Origin: Liriodendron chinense
Taxonomy: Eukaryota; Streptophyta; Magnoliopsida; Magnoliales; Magnoliaceae
Reading direction: 5' to 3'
DNA length: 64,000 bases
NCBI GenBank assembly: GCA_003013855.2
Contig: PVNU02000773.1
Location: 3,227,001-3,291,000, forward strand
Shown: piece after piece, positions 35,010 through 46,736 of the stretch
Layout of the letters: the number at the start of each line of letters is the position of its first letter
Numbering within the stretch: the first letter of the stretch is position 1
Notes under the pieces: model-generated
What the model saw: only the letters and a program-made list of their open reading frames with translations
Databases searched by the model: none
What the model was told of the DNA's origin: nothing
Position numbers and translations under genes: made by a program

Positions 35010-35646
35010 TGTTGTGGAGAGAATACGAGATGACCTCTGCGCCATCAGAAAGAGAATACGAGCTGACCCGAAGGTCGATCCAGTTCAGCTCGCACAGTTT
35101 ATAGTCGATCTGATTCGAGGATGGAGTAGCTCTTACGGGTCTGACCGATCCGACCTAAAGTAGAGAAGCAGCCGTCAGAAACGACCTCACCAGGTCGACC
35201 GCCTTACGACCTGACTCTGTTTCCGCAAGCTTCTGAGTGTGCGCGTAATAAGGGGAAGAAAATCTGGGAGATCTTTATCCGACCGCCGAAAGATCCTCGA
35301 AGATCTCGGGACAGCTCCGAAAATCCCAAAGATCCAAGAATCCCTCCCCGGAGATCATGGCTTCGAAAGGGAGTACAACTCTGCAATCTAGGTCTATAAA
35401 TAGACAGGTCTTCTTCTTTATTGAGGTACGAAAAAACCAAGACTGAGAAAAAGTAGAATTTCAATCTCTTGAGAGATCGCTAACTTGAGCGTCGGAGGGC
35501 TAACGGCTGGATCCCAGCCACCCCCTTTAGTTTCTCTTTTGTTCTACAGGATCCAACCCTTTGTGAAGAAGGAGATCAGCGGCATCTATCCATCAGTATC
35601 AAAGAAGTCTTCACCATCATCTGTTGACGAATTTACGGCATCAACA
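35010..35646 (+). repeat. 3' LTR of Tat element
   Basis: This LTR is 637 bp and identical to 25478-26114. A purine tract (ggagtggggggacttc, 34994-35009) precedes it. It ends CATCAACA directly before the second TGGAC. Confidence 0.93.
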
Positions 35647-36260
35647 TGGACCATACCACAGGAAACAATGGTGATTGAGTGCCTCACCATTAAAAATTCC
35701 AAAGGATCCATCATAAGGTTTTCGTAATGTTTATTTGCCATCCAATCTCTTGATAATGTCAAGAAGACTTGGATAAAGGGTAAATACAACTACAGTTTGA
35801 TCCAAAACTTTTGTGGCAGACGAAAAGTTTTTAATGGACATTCATCACTGTTTCTACTGTTGGAGTCCAACTGAAATTTTAATATTCTTTAAGTTTGGGA
35901 TCACGCCCTAAAATGAGATGATAAGCCTTGTGGATATACAAAAAATACATCAAGGTCGACCCACACGGTTAGAGTAACACCCAGCGAGAGCTAGGTGGGT
36001 ACCACTGTGATGTTTCTGCGAAATCCACCCCGTCCATCCACTTTTCCAGTTTATTTTAGGATATGAGACAAAATAATGAGGCAGATTGAAAACTAAGTGA
36101 GCTACACGAGAGGAAACAGTAGGAATTAAACGACCATGGTTGAAACATCTGCAGCGCCACATAAGTTTGTATCAGGTTTTTTTTTTTTATTTTTTCACCT
36201 CATTTTAGCAGGAATGACCTTGTGAACGTGTACCTTATGATGGTTTCAACGGTAGGCATT
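35647..36260. mobile_element. Right half of the split fold-back element, then a further fold-back fragment
   Basis: 35652-35985 resumes the element cut by the Tat insertion (ccataccacaggaaaca; ends in caaggtcgacccacacgg). 35986-36260 holds a second, truncated copy (ccgtccatccacttttccag, then caacggtaggcattta). Both lie in gene A's intron. Confidence 0.65.
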
Positions 36261-36519
36261 TATTCCCCCAATATTTCCTCTCGAGTTTGAGGGTTCAGTA
36301 CTCCAGACCATTGGTCTCCTGGGCCCCACTGCCTGCCCCAAGAAATCGATTAACAAGTGAGTCTTAAAATCATTGCCCCAAACCAAAATTCTCAGCCCAA
36401 AGGCTAAGGTAAAATGGGCTTATAACTACCCAAAGGCCCAACAAATCGAGTAAACCGATCCCAGCTTATTTAATATTTGATCAGATGAATACTGATGCTA
36501 TCTTTTGAATTTTCTACAG

Positions 36520-37164
36520 GATATCTTTGTGGCGGGAACCGATACTTCTGCAGTCACAACGGAATGGGCTTTGGCGGAACTCATCAACCATCCTGACATG
36601 TTCAAGAAAGCAAGGGCTGAGATCGATTCAGTCGTCGGAAATAATAGATTGATTGAAGAATCCGACATCCCAAATCTTCCTTACCTCCAAGCAATTGTCA
36701 AAGAAACACTCCGACTTCACCCAACAGGCCCAGTGATTCTAAGAGAATCCACCGAAGATAGCAAGATCGGAGGCTACGATGTACCAGCTAACACCCACGT
36801 GTTCGTCAATGTGTGGGCTATCGGAAGAGACCCCGAGCATTGGGTTGACCCACTTGAATTCCGTCCCGATAGATTCATGCCATCAGATGAGAGTGACCGG
36901 AGTCACCACGTGGACCTTAGGGGGCAGCATTTCCATTTCTTGCCATTTGGAAGCGGACGAAGAGGCTGCCCGGGCACTTCTCTAGCCTTGCATGTTGTAC
37001 AAACGACACTCGCTTCCATGATTCAATGCTTTGATTGGAAGGTTGGGATCGGCGGAGAGAGTGCAACCGTGGATATGACGGAGGGCCCAGGATTGACACT
37101 TCCTAGGGCACATCCCTTGATATGTGTCCCCATTGCCCGTGCAAATACCCTACCTTTCAATTGA
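36520..37164 (+). CDS. Cytochrome P450 gene A, CYP93-like, exon 2
   Basis: Exon 2 encodes residues 304-517 and the stop TGA at 37164. The acceptor is ttttctacag/GATATC, phase 0. It holds all catalytic landmarks: the I-helix oxygen-binding motif AGTDTS (308-313), ExxR as ETLR (365-368), the PERF-type FRPDRF (417-422), and the heme loop FGSGRRGCPG (446-455) with Cys453 as thiolate ligand. The C-terminus LPRAHPLICVP is typical of CYP93 enzymes. With exon 1, the protein has the normal length of the family and no break, so the gene should work if the 13.9 kb intron is spliced out. The closest relatives here are gene B and the remnant at 11877. Confidence 0.92.
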   Translation, partial: DIFVAGTDTSAVTTEWALAELINHPDMFKKARAEIDSVVGNNRLIEESDIPNLPYLQAIVKETLRLHPTGPVILRESTEDSKIGGYDVPANTHVFVNVWAIGRDPEHWVDPLEFRPDRFMPSDESDRSHHVDLRGQHFHFLPFGSGRRGCPGTSLALHVVQTTLASMIQCFDWKVGIGGESATVDMTEGPGLTLPRAHPLICVPIARANTLPFN

Positions 37165-37870
37165 CTTATGAGTACACTTAAGTTTGTGATCCAACACATG
37201 TATGAGGTCCACGGTTCCCATCAGGTGAGCCACATTGTCTAGATCTTCCAGCCTAAAAATCAGAAGATCTGCTATGGATCGTGTCCCACATGATGGAGAA
37301 GGTCGAATGTGGCGAACGTGCCAGTTTTTAGGTGCTTGTTAGCATACCAATAGTAGCCTCCTACCTACTGTTCCCATGTGCGTGTTGCTCATGTCTTCCA
37401 TCTCATGTCTTCCATCCACGCCACGCTTTTTATCAGATTTTTCAATATTGTTCTTATAATAGGAGTTTTTTATGGTGAGGATTGTGAAACAAATGTTTCT
37501 TGTGGTCCACTTGAGTTTTGGATATGCTTTAATTTTGGGCTCCTGCACTAAAATGAGCTGAAAAATGGATGAACAAGGTGGACAAGACACATGTATCACG
37601 ATGGGCTCGCAGAGTTTTCGTCCTGGAACTCTATGTGATCATTCCCCAGTATGTTATTGCCTAGAAGGAGATTTTTCACAATTGACTCTTCCTTGATATA
37701 AATGGAAGAGATTGCATGCGTGCCACACCGTCATCTCTAGCAAGGTACGGGCAGATCTGTGTGGGGTCCACCATGATGTATCTGTTTATCCACGCTATTC
37801 ATCCCTTCTCTCATATCATTTTAAATTATGAGCCTAAAAATTGAGGCAGATCCAACGCTCAAGTATTGGA
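37165..37870. other. P450 gene A 3' flank with fold-back fragments
   Basis: 37165-37500 is the 3' flank shared with the remnant at 11937-12110. 37490-37615 is the right arm of a fold-back element, and 37750-37870 is a left arm interrupted by the solo LTR. Confidence 0.6.
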
Positions 37871-37875
37871 AGGGT

Positions 37876-39035
37876 TGTAACGCCCCAGATTTTCGAGATT
37901 TATTTGAAAATTTTTGAAAATTCATTTTTAATTTATTTTTTATTAATTATCGTACATTTACTGTTGATTTGCGAATAGCGGGACATCCGTAGGAGATCCG
38001 ATAGGGGACCCTTTACAAAAGTTGCTTAGAATGATCCCATAAACATCGTAGAAAGATCAGATTTCAAAAATCACGCACTTTTTAGATAATTACGAAAATG
38101 CCATTAGTTAAACTTAAGTTAAGATGCCATTTTTAAGTGTTATAGTTTCTGACGATCACTTTCACGCAAAACCCTGGATTTAAGCTTTTGGGCACATATT
38201 AACCATACACGTCAAATTTCAGCCCTTAAATCATAGTAGAAGTGGTCCAATTGTCAAATTAGCCCATTAACCCTTGATTTTCATGTCCATCGAGTGAGGA
38301 AAGTAGATGGTTAGTCGTAGTCGAATATTTCTCTTCATATGAGTGACTTGGATCGTCTTTATCATGGACCAATAGTGTGATTTGAGTGCCCCACCTTGAT
38401 AAGCATCTTTCTTATGCGCGAAGTTATCCCGTTTTAGAAATTAACGAGTTACCAACTCTTTTTAAATCTGAACCTTTCAATTTACCCACTTCTCACCATC
38501 AATCGTTTCTCAAATTTGGACCACTTATTATACTCATATGACTACGAGTTTACACAAAGTTTGGACCCCGATCTATAATCCTACACCCTTGAACCACAAA
38601 GCCAGCCCCTTCCTTTTCCGCCAAAAGTTGAAATTTCAGATCTAGGCATTTCTCACCATCAATCAACTACTAAACTTTGTACAATTGTTTGCCTATCATG
38701 ACTACATATTTTCTCAAAATTTAGGCCCTGATCATCAAGCGCAGACCGTTAATTGAGATCTAGCCCATTTTAGCACCCGTTAGGCCATTTTCAAGGATCG
38801 GCCAATCTAGAATGTGGATCATCAAGAAATTTACGTATTCTGACTCTACTCTTCAAGCTTAATAAGATGAACAGATTATAATTGATTATAGATCATCCGA
38901 ATATTGAGATTTGAGAAACCCACCTCAAGAAGTTATTACACAAGACCTCGCGTGCACATCCCTCTCCATATTTCTACTACGCACCTCCAAATCCTTCTCC
39001 TAACCCTAGCCTCCATGCCCTAGAGAAAGAGAGAG

Positions 39036-39066
<31 letters not shown>

Positions 39067-40687
39067 AGAGAAGAGAGTTCTTTCTCATATTTTTCCAGCG
39101 GCTAGGATCTTCTACAACCCTCTTCTTCTAAGTCCATCACAAGGTGAGGATTTTCCTTCAAGCCTTTCATTAATAATATCACGATTATCATAAGTTTCTT
39201 TTGTGGCATGTGAAGTTGTTTTGTTTTGAATTGCTGATCCATAGAACATGAAGTTTAATGTAAGATTTGTAATGAATATCATTATATAATGATGTGATTC
39301 ATTGTTTAGATTTTTGACTAAGAAGCATGTGTATTTGTGTTATTTATTTTTATGAAATCTATGCCCTTATTTTCTTAGTTCATGTATTACAAGTAACATT
39401 GGTTTTCATATTGTGATATGAAATATGTGTATAAGATCATCATATGGACATCCCATTATTGTATACTCTTTGTCCCTAAGTTGGTAAAATTATTCAATGT
39501 AGAGAGATGGAACCCATGAGAGGTGTCCATGATGGAAGAATATCTCTTGACTTAACTGAGAGAATGAAGTGCTTGTTTGTCAATGGATCCTTACACGTAC
39601 ATGATGCTTGATTGGATCCATTTACATTACATGAGTACTTTAATGAATTTGGTCATGAAGTACAACATTGGCTTTTTGGGACATGATGAAATCATAAAAC
39701 GGGACAATGAGTGGACATTAATGGTATACAAATTCTCATGAGCCGGGGTTGGTGCCATGGACACTAAGCCCGAGCTGTCGGCCTATGCTGGGTCACTTGT
39801 GACTCCCCATAGTGACCATTGAGTTTTATTTAAATCAGTTGTATGCGAAAACACTTAAATCAAGGTGAAACTAAAGTCATGCATTCACTTGGCTCCATGT
39901 GGGTGTACGGAATTGAGAATAGGTTAGAGCGTCCTACTTCTCCCGTACACTGTCACGTGTAGATTTGGGTTATGAGCGTCCCGTTTCTCACGTGGTCGGG
40001 CAAAACTATGGGCTTGTGCGTCCCAGGAACCTCTGGTGACTAGTGGCTAGCATGAAGTCGTAACAGGGAGTCTCCCACTTCATGTATTGTGATTCTAGCC
40101 AGGGTGCCTTAGCCAGAGCATGCATTCCATGCATCACATTAACAAAGATTTTTAGTTGGTTGTTTTGATTTGATTAAATGATAGTATCATGCTTGCGTTT
40201 ACTCTGTACCGTTATTATTATTCTTGATTGTCTTGGAGGAAATATTCCCCACTATGATAGCGTTTAACGCTATCCCAAACACAATTTAGATGATGCAGGT
40301 GAAGATCCAGGTATTGAACCCGATTTTTAAGCAGAAGAGTTCAATGTTCGTACAATCACATGGCGGATGACGATGTTGGAGAAACTTAATCGATGTTTTC
40401 ATTTATTAAATGTTTCTTTTGAGTAGTTGATACATTTATGGAATTGTAATAAGTCTTCAAGAGAAGACATGATTTTGTATTTTAATTAATCAGTATGGAT
40501 ATTGGTTGGTTCCCTTATTTAAACATTGATGATGACGTAGTAAGTTTGATAGAATAAGATGATAATTATTTCTGCCATTGTGCTTGAATGCTATATTTTA
40601 TTATTTAAAAAATTAGTTATTTCATAAATTACTTGGAAATTCGGCCGTCGTATTATACACGAGAGTCGAAAATCTCGGGTCGTTACA
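37876..40687 (+). repeat. Solo LTR of a Tekay-like Gypsy element, 2812 bp, TSD AGGGT
   Basis: It begins TGTAACGCCCCAGATTTTCGAG and ends TCTCGGGTCGTTACA. The perfect 5-bp duplication AGGGT is at 37871-37875 and 40688-40692. Its length and end words resemble the LTR at 5431-8181 read inverted, and it too contains a GA microsatellite (39021-39077). There is no internal region, so it is a recombination product. Confidence 0.9.
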
Positions 40688-40692
40688 AGGGT

Positions 40693-42477
40693 CACCACGA
40701 TAATCTGCATCCAAATGAGTAGGACACTTGTATATAGATATCCTATCCGTTAAAAAGGTGAGATGCATCATAACGATCACCTGGGAAGGAAATCAGGATG
40801 GCCCATTTATTATCTTGTACATGTGGCAGCTTGAGACATTGAATGTGTGCACGTGTGGCTCACTGATGAGGGTATTCGCAAAAATTGCATGGAACAAGAA
40901 TAATGTTACTCCATTGATCAATCCAGTTAAACTCGTAGAAGAAAAATATTTGTTATAAAAGAAAGTCCAACAGTCCAAATTCGGCGTATGTGTGGCCCAT
41001 TCCTTGAGTATACTATATTAACTTTTGGTACATGGAGTGTTGAAGGTGTGCCCTACTTGATGAAGCCTGGAATATTCCTTATCACTGGTCCCGCATGCAT
41101 GCAAATTCGCCCTGTTTAGGCACATGAAGCAGCACCCACTTGTGCATTCACGAGCAAGGAACTTATTTGGAAATTGACTCTTCTTAATTCATTAAAAACT
41201 CATTTTTGGTTGCCACTTGAAAATTATTTATCTCAAAAGATTCAATTACATATATTTAGAAATCATAGTTTATATATAAATTGTACACATTATCAAGATT
41301 ACTTGTAATCATTAGCAAAATCTCTAATATATAATGTATGGCGTGAACACACGTTTGGGGGGACCGCAGCCAATGGATGGGTGTCGGTGGCAATGGGGTA
41401 GGTGGTTTAAGTTTGGGCTGGGCTTGAACCTACTGGCTTAGACTTGAATGCATGGCCTCATGAATTTTTTAGTCTGGCTTAGACTCAAGATATTATAGCC
41501 TATCCCAAATTTTTTTTTGTATCCTCCAAATATGCCATTCTTAGGCAATCCAACCATGGCTGGGCTGGCATATTGGGTTTCAGACCTTTGCCAACTGCAT
41601 GCTGAGTTTCGGCTAGAATACTAGCCCCAAAGTAAGACACCTAGGAGTTTTGGCAACAGTCTCAGGTTCGAGTGCTAAGGAGACACACTAACCCCACCGA
41701 CGGGTGGGTGCATCGTGTCACTAACGGTGTGAGTGTGTTGCGCAGCTAATAGGGTGGGTGCGAGGTAAGAGCCTTGGGCTAACTGTGTCTAAGAGCTATC
41801 AGCGGGGCTCAGGCCAGACTGATCAGGCTCCAGACGTGCATAATCATTACAGGCGGGATCACGCCTGTTTGTTTTGGCCTGGCACGGCGTGGGCTGGGCT
41901 CATGCCTAGGAGTTATTGTGCAGGCTAGGGTCGGACAGACTTCGACCGGGCACAAATGACCGCCCTAGTTTCACGGCCTCGTGCATCTCATGGTCCATGT
42001 AATTAAACTGGAGACGGTTTAATTCATTTCGTACGACAACTGATCACATACGATTACTCGGTACTACAACGTGTGGAGTTGTACCATCTTTTTTCGCCAA
42101 TATGACATTTGTGTACGACATCGTCACCATGAAAACGGCTGTACCCACCATTGAGATCATCATGCTCGAAAATCAGTCGGATCTGCTAAGTAGGTGCCCG
42201 ACATCTGCATGTTAGATCAAACCATCATTTGTTTATTGATCACAATTGTATGGCCCATCCACTCATCTAATAAACCTAATTTTTACTTCTATAGGATCTT
42301 CAGTGTATGTCCCACATTTTTAATGGTACCGATTTCCTACAAAAATATCATGTTCTGGTAAACACGGTGCAGTACCACAAGTTGTGATATCTTGCTTGTA
42401 CGTGATCACTTCGTATTTAGTATTAAGCATGAGATACAATCCGATCAGCAGTCGTCTTACCCGGATCTCGTCCCATC
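40693..42477. other. Intergenic, upstream of P450 gene B, no gene
   Basis: 41390-41960 is rich in gggctgggc words like decayed hAT elements. 41653-41720 has ggttcgagt, a tRNA B-box-like word, but no full SINE could be delimited. Nothing coding is supported. Confidence 0.5.
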
Positions 42478-42488
42478 CCTATATAAAC
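42478..42488 (+). promoter_or_regulatory. TATA box of P450 gene B
   Basis: cctatataaac lies about 65 bases upstream of the ATG at 42552, so transcription would begin near 42512 and give a short 5' UTR of about 40 bases (ending ccacaaccATGgc). Confidence 0.75.
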
Positions 42489-42551
42489 TCACTCAACACT
42501 CAACAGGCTTGGCATTCATACTCATCTCCACCGTCTCTTCCATCCACAACC

Positions 42552-43457
42552 ATGGCCCACCATCACCTCCCATCCTACGCTATCCTCTTCCTCATCAGTC
42601 TCATATCCACCGTCCTTCTCCGGACAATCCTCTCCAAGACCCGGCGGACCAAAGCCAGACTCCCGCCGGGCCCAGTAGCCCTCCCAATCATCGGCCACCT
42701 CCACCTACTTGGCCCAATCCCCCACCGATACCTCCACAAGCTCTCCGATCGCTACGGACCATTACTCCACCTCCGCCTCGGTTCCGTCCCCGCCATCGTT
42801 GCCTCTTCCGTCGAGACTGCCGAAGAGATCCTCAAGACCCAAGAAACCTCATTTGCCTCCCGTCGCCAGCCCTCGGCCTTCCGTCGCCTCACCTACGACT
42901 CCTTCGATCTGGCCTGGGCCCCCTACGGGCCATACTGGAAGTTCTTGAAGAAACTCTCCGTGTCCGAGCTCTTCGGCAGCCGAACACTCGAACAGATGCT
43001 GCCGGTGAGGTGTGAAGAGATAAGGAGATTCTTGCAACTGCTACTGAAGAAATCCGAAGCAGGCGATGCAGTTGACATCGGAGTCGAGCTGGAGAAGATG
43101 ACGAACAACGTGATATCGAGAATGATGATGAGCAGGATCTGTACCAGCACCTACGGAGAGACCGACGACGTCAGGAAGGTGGTGCACGAGGCGCTGGAGC
43201 TCATGGGCGCGTCGAATGCGTCGGACTATATCGGGTTCTGTAGGAACTTGGATTTGCAGGGACTGAGGAAGAGGTCCGAGGATGCGCACCGCAGGTTTGA
43301 TAGATTGATCGAGAGGATTATCAAAGAGCACGAAGAAGCGAGGAAGATGAACGGTGGCGATGGTGCGAAGGATATTCTCAATATCTTGCTCGATGTATCG
43401 GAAGATGAGAGTGCCGAGGTGAAATTAACGAGAGACAACATCAAAGCTTTCATGCTG
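42552..43457 (+). CDS. Cytochrome P450 gene B, CYP93-like (flavone synthase II-like), exon 1
   Basis: Exon 1 encodes residues 1-302 of a 523-residue P450. I chose ATG 42552 because it aligns with gene A's start (YAILFLI... follows in both) and lies just after the TATA box. A longer upstream open frame from 42384 would start before the TATA. There is a membrane anchor at about residues 8-25 and a hinge ARLPPGPVALPIIGHL. The exon ends CATGCTG/gtgaga (donor 43458), phase 0, the same position as gene A. The two exon 1 products are clearly paralogous, sharing SDYIG, CRNLDLQGL and IKEHEE. The function is presumably flavonoid or related oxidation at the ER; the substrate is unknown. Confidence 0.9.
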
Positions 43458-43843
43458 GTGAGACCGTCCATCTCTGATCTTACTTTCGTTGTGCCTACGT
43501 GTGGGAACTTGGATTCACAAGGAGCATGAGGTCCACATCAGAGATGTTTTGATGAATCGGAACCGTTCATCACCTGGGAGATATTTGTGAATGGTCTATA
43601 GTCCACTGCTAAACACTCCTAAATAATTATTCTGCCCATTAATTCGTGGCGTTGACTGTGAGCCGTCCACATTTAGCAGTAAATATGGAGGGTCATAATC
43701 ATCCTATCAGTGTAAGTTATGGATATGAACCGTTCAGGATAGCGCCTCAATTGTTTAGACTTCTCTGTTGGGGGATAATTGGTGAATGGGCCATCTACAG
43801 TGAGACCCATCATATCAACGGCTTGGATCACTGAACCATGGGT

Positions 43844-44024
43844 CCCAAGTTGAAACCCCGAACATCAGGTATAGCATATGAGTTATGACAGCTGATCCCC
43901 TACACGCAACTGCACCTAACTTATAGCATATGAGTCCCAAGTTGAAACCCTGAACATCAGGTATAGCATATGAGTTATGACAGCTGATCATCATCCCCTA
44001 CAGGCAACTGCACCCAACTTATGG
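43844..44024 (+). repeat. Two-copy tandem duplication in P450 gene B intron, period 91 bp
   Basis: cccaagttgaaacccc at 43844 and cccaagttgaaaccct at 43935 each start a copy of about 90 bases, with a 6-base catcat insertion in the second. Identity is high, so the duplication is recent. Confidence 0.85.
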
Positions 44025-44389
44025 CCCCGTGCTACCTTTCCGCTAACGTGGCACGATTGTAGGATGTCCGTACCATGAAACGGTAGGCCACATGAGGAAG
44101 ATCACCCGGTGCAAGAATCAGGTGGGTCCGCTCATAAAATGAGCCATCTGTTAGAAAGAATGGATAGCCGATTATCTAACTCAACATGGAGGTGTGGCTG
44201 TTAGGGAAAAGGTCCCTGTTTCAACACAGTTTGAAGGCTCCAACAGTGGCCACCTAGCTATTTCGGCAGACTGATTTTTGATATCGGGAATCTTCATGGT
44301 GGGTCCTACCTTTTCATGGTAAGGATTTCCTACACGAGTGGCACGCTAGCGAGACAGACGTGCAGTGCTTGTGGATAATCAGTTCTCGC

Positions 44390-44935
44390 AAGGCTGGCTT
44401 ATATGATATTAGGCCTAGAAAAATTCCACACGACCCGCCAACCCGCGTGAAAAAATCAGTGTCGTGGTCTGACCTTATCATGTCGGGTCACTAATGGGTT
44501 GACCAATCAAGACCCATTAAGATAATGGGTTAGGTCAGTGTTTTACCTGTAAAACCCGTTTAACCTATTAATGAGGGTATTTTTGTAATTTTCTTTACTA
44601 TGATTAGAAATCCCTAAGAAGCTAAGACAATCAATAAGACCCTCTCTTTCTCTCACAAACTTGAGAGTTTTCTCCATCTTTCTGCCCACAGCCCCACACG
44701 GCCATGCTCCAAAATCCCCATGGCCATTTATTTAACGGGTTAAATGGGTCAGGTTGCGAGTTACTCATTAAATTAATAAATAGATTTGGGTTTCTAGATT
44801 TTGACCCGTTAGTTAACGGGTTGGGTTTGGGTAAGGGCATTCTTGACACGACACGAATACAACACGACATGAACACGGTTCAACACGGCCGTTGTCGGGC
44901 TTAGATGATATAGTCAATTTCCTGCTTGTGTTACT
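44390..44935. other. Possible decayed hAT element in P450 gene B intron
   Basis: The segment from ttaggcctagaaaaattcc to gttgtcgggcttagatgat is full of acccgttaac/gggttaaatgggt words, as in the hAT elements elsewhere here. No clear 8-bp duplication was found. Confidence 0.35.
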
Positions 44936-44951
44936 GAAAACAGTCTGCTTC

Positions 44952-46396
44952 TGATGTAGGGGAAGAACCCCATGATCAAGGCGTGGATCACGCACCTTTC
45001 TGCGGGAGATGGACAGGAAGAAAAACAAGAGAAAACTAAGGAATTTCATATTTTGGAGTTTCAACTCAAACAGAAAATTGTTGTTCCCGTTTTTGGACTT
45101 CGGCCCAACTTGTGGGGCTTATCTTGATCATTTATGATGATCCATTCCGTCCATTTTGTAGAGCTGCTCGATGCCGAGAAAACCCAACAAGTTTCACGTC
45201 GATCCGAATTACGGATTGATCGTGGCTTCCAAAATGGTACGAACTGTCCAAAAAGTTCCGAATTCCGCCCACTGAAACTGAAGATGGTCCAGGTGGCCCA
45301 CTACTACTGATATGGAGAATCTAAGCCGACCATCTTGAAGAGTACGTCGATATCAGTAAAACTCCAAAGTTTCGTGGCAATCAGATATGTGGATTGCTCG
45401 TATCAGCGGAAGGAAGACGGTCTGGCATTATACAATTGCGCAGATTTTTCTATTTCTTTTCTAATTGTATTAGGATTCTTTTTCTTCCTTTGCAAGTTAG
45501 TATTAAGTACGAATTTAGGATTTAGTTTATTATTTAAAGCAAGTTAATTATGTTTATTTGATTATTCATTCAATTATCAAAAAAATCAATTATTTGGAAT
45601 TTATTTCCTCTTTTTATCTTTTATTTCTTCTCGTGGATTCGAGAACTATCGGTTAGGGAGACGGACGTGGTAGGTCGATCACCGTCTCCCTAACCGATAG
45701 TTCTCGAATCCACGAGAAGAAATAAAAGATAAAAAGAGGAAATAAATTCCAAATAATTGATTTTTTTGATAATTGAATGAATAATCAAATAAACATAATT
45801 AACTTGCTTTAAATAATAAACTAAATCCTAAATTCGTACTTAATACTAACTTGCAAAGGAAGAAAAAGAATCCTAATACAATTAGAAAAGAAATAGAAAA
45901 ATCTGCGCAATTGTATAATGCCAGACCGTCTTCCTTCCGCTGATACGAGCAATCCACATATCTGATTGCCACGAAACTTTGGAGTTTTACTGATATCGAC
46001 GTACTCTTCAAGATGGTCGGCTTAGATTCTCCATATCAGTAGTAGTGGGCCACCTGGACCATCTCCAGTTTCAGTGGGCGGAATTCGAAACTTTTTGGAC
46101 AGTTCGTACCATTTTGGACGCCACGATCAATCCGTAATTCGGATCGACGTGAAACTTGTTGGGTTTTCTCGGCATCGAGCAGCTCTACAAAATGGACGGA
46201 ATGGATCATCATAAATGATCAAGATAGGCCCCACAAGTTGGGCCGAAGTCCAAAAACGGGAACAACAATTTCCTGTTTGAGTTGAAACTCCAAAATATGA
46301 AATTCCTTAGTTTTCTCTTGTTTTTCTTCCTGTCCATCTCCCGCAGAAAGGTGCGTGATCCACGCCCTTGATCATGGGGTTCTTCCCCTACATCAG
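44952..46396. mobile_element. 1445-bp palindromic LTR-derived insertion, TSD GCTTC
   Basis: Arms 44952-45664 (713 bp) and 45682-46396 (715 bp) are inverted copies around a 17-base loop. I count about five mismatches and a few one-base indels, so the arms are near 99% identical. The outer ends are TGATGTAGGGG and CCCCTACATCA, and the 5-bp duplication GCTTC is at 44947-44951 and 46397-46401, as made by retroelement integrases. Each arm looks like an LTR (TG start, AT-rich 3' part with ttcattcaattatc, as in the LTR at 63409). The two mirrored 70-codon ORFs are by-products of the palindrome. It lies in gene B's intron and would form a hairpin RNA if transcribed. Confidence 0.9.
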
Positions 46397-46736
46397 CTTC
46401 CCTTCCTCTATAATTTGGCGAACTCATGGCACACTTGTGAAAGATCTAAACCGTCCATCAAGATGAAAAATCAAGCATGTAATCTTAGCATGTGGACCAC
46501 TCTTGCATGTTGAGTGTGCAGCCTTGGTCAATTTTCCATCAATCCATTTCGTGTAATGACGCATAGCTAGGATCTCCACAATTGGACACCTCTGCTTGCA
46601 CCACAGCTCCTTTACAGTAACACCAAGAAGATGGATGGTTCCAATGACCTGGGCCATCTCTGCATGTGGGCCCCAAATCGACTACCAAATAAAACAAGCA
46701 CGCATGATGAAGTACTGATGTTTTGAATTTCTACAG

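Larger units (their letters stand above)
25478..35646 (+). mobile_element. Complete Tat-lineage Gypsy retrotransposon, 10,169 bp, TSD TGGAC
   Basis: Two 637-bp LTRs (25478-26114, 35010-35646) begin TGTTGTGG and end CATCAACA. I found no difference between them. The 5-bp duplication TGGAC is at 25473-25477 and 35647-35651. Inside are a primer site, one intact polyprotein frame (26222-31840) and a spliced gene on the opposite strand (34503-32196), as known for Tat-group elements such as maize Grande. Everything needed for an autonomous copy appears to be present. It lies in the intron of P450 gene A in the same direction as the gene. Confidence 0.95.

Noticed and set aside
42384..42551. Upstream extension of the P450 gene B frame to 42384
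   Set aside because: It precedes the TATA box and lacks a match to gene A; the start at 42552 aligns with gene A.
45335..46011. Two identical 70-aa ORFs on opposite strands
   Set aside because: They mirror each other because of the palindrome; there is no coding signal or start context, and the region is LTR-like.
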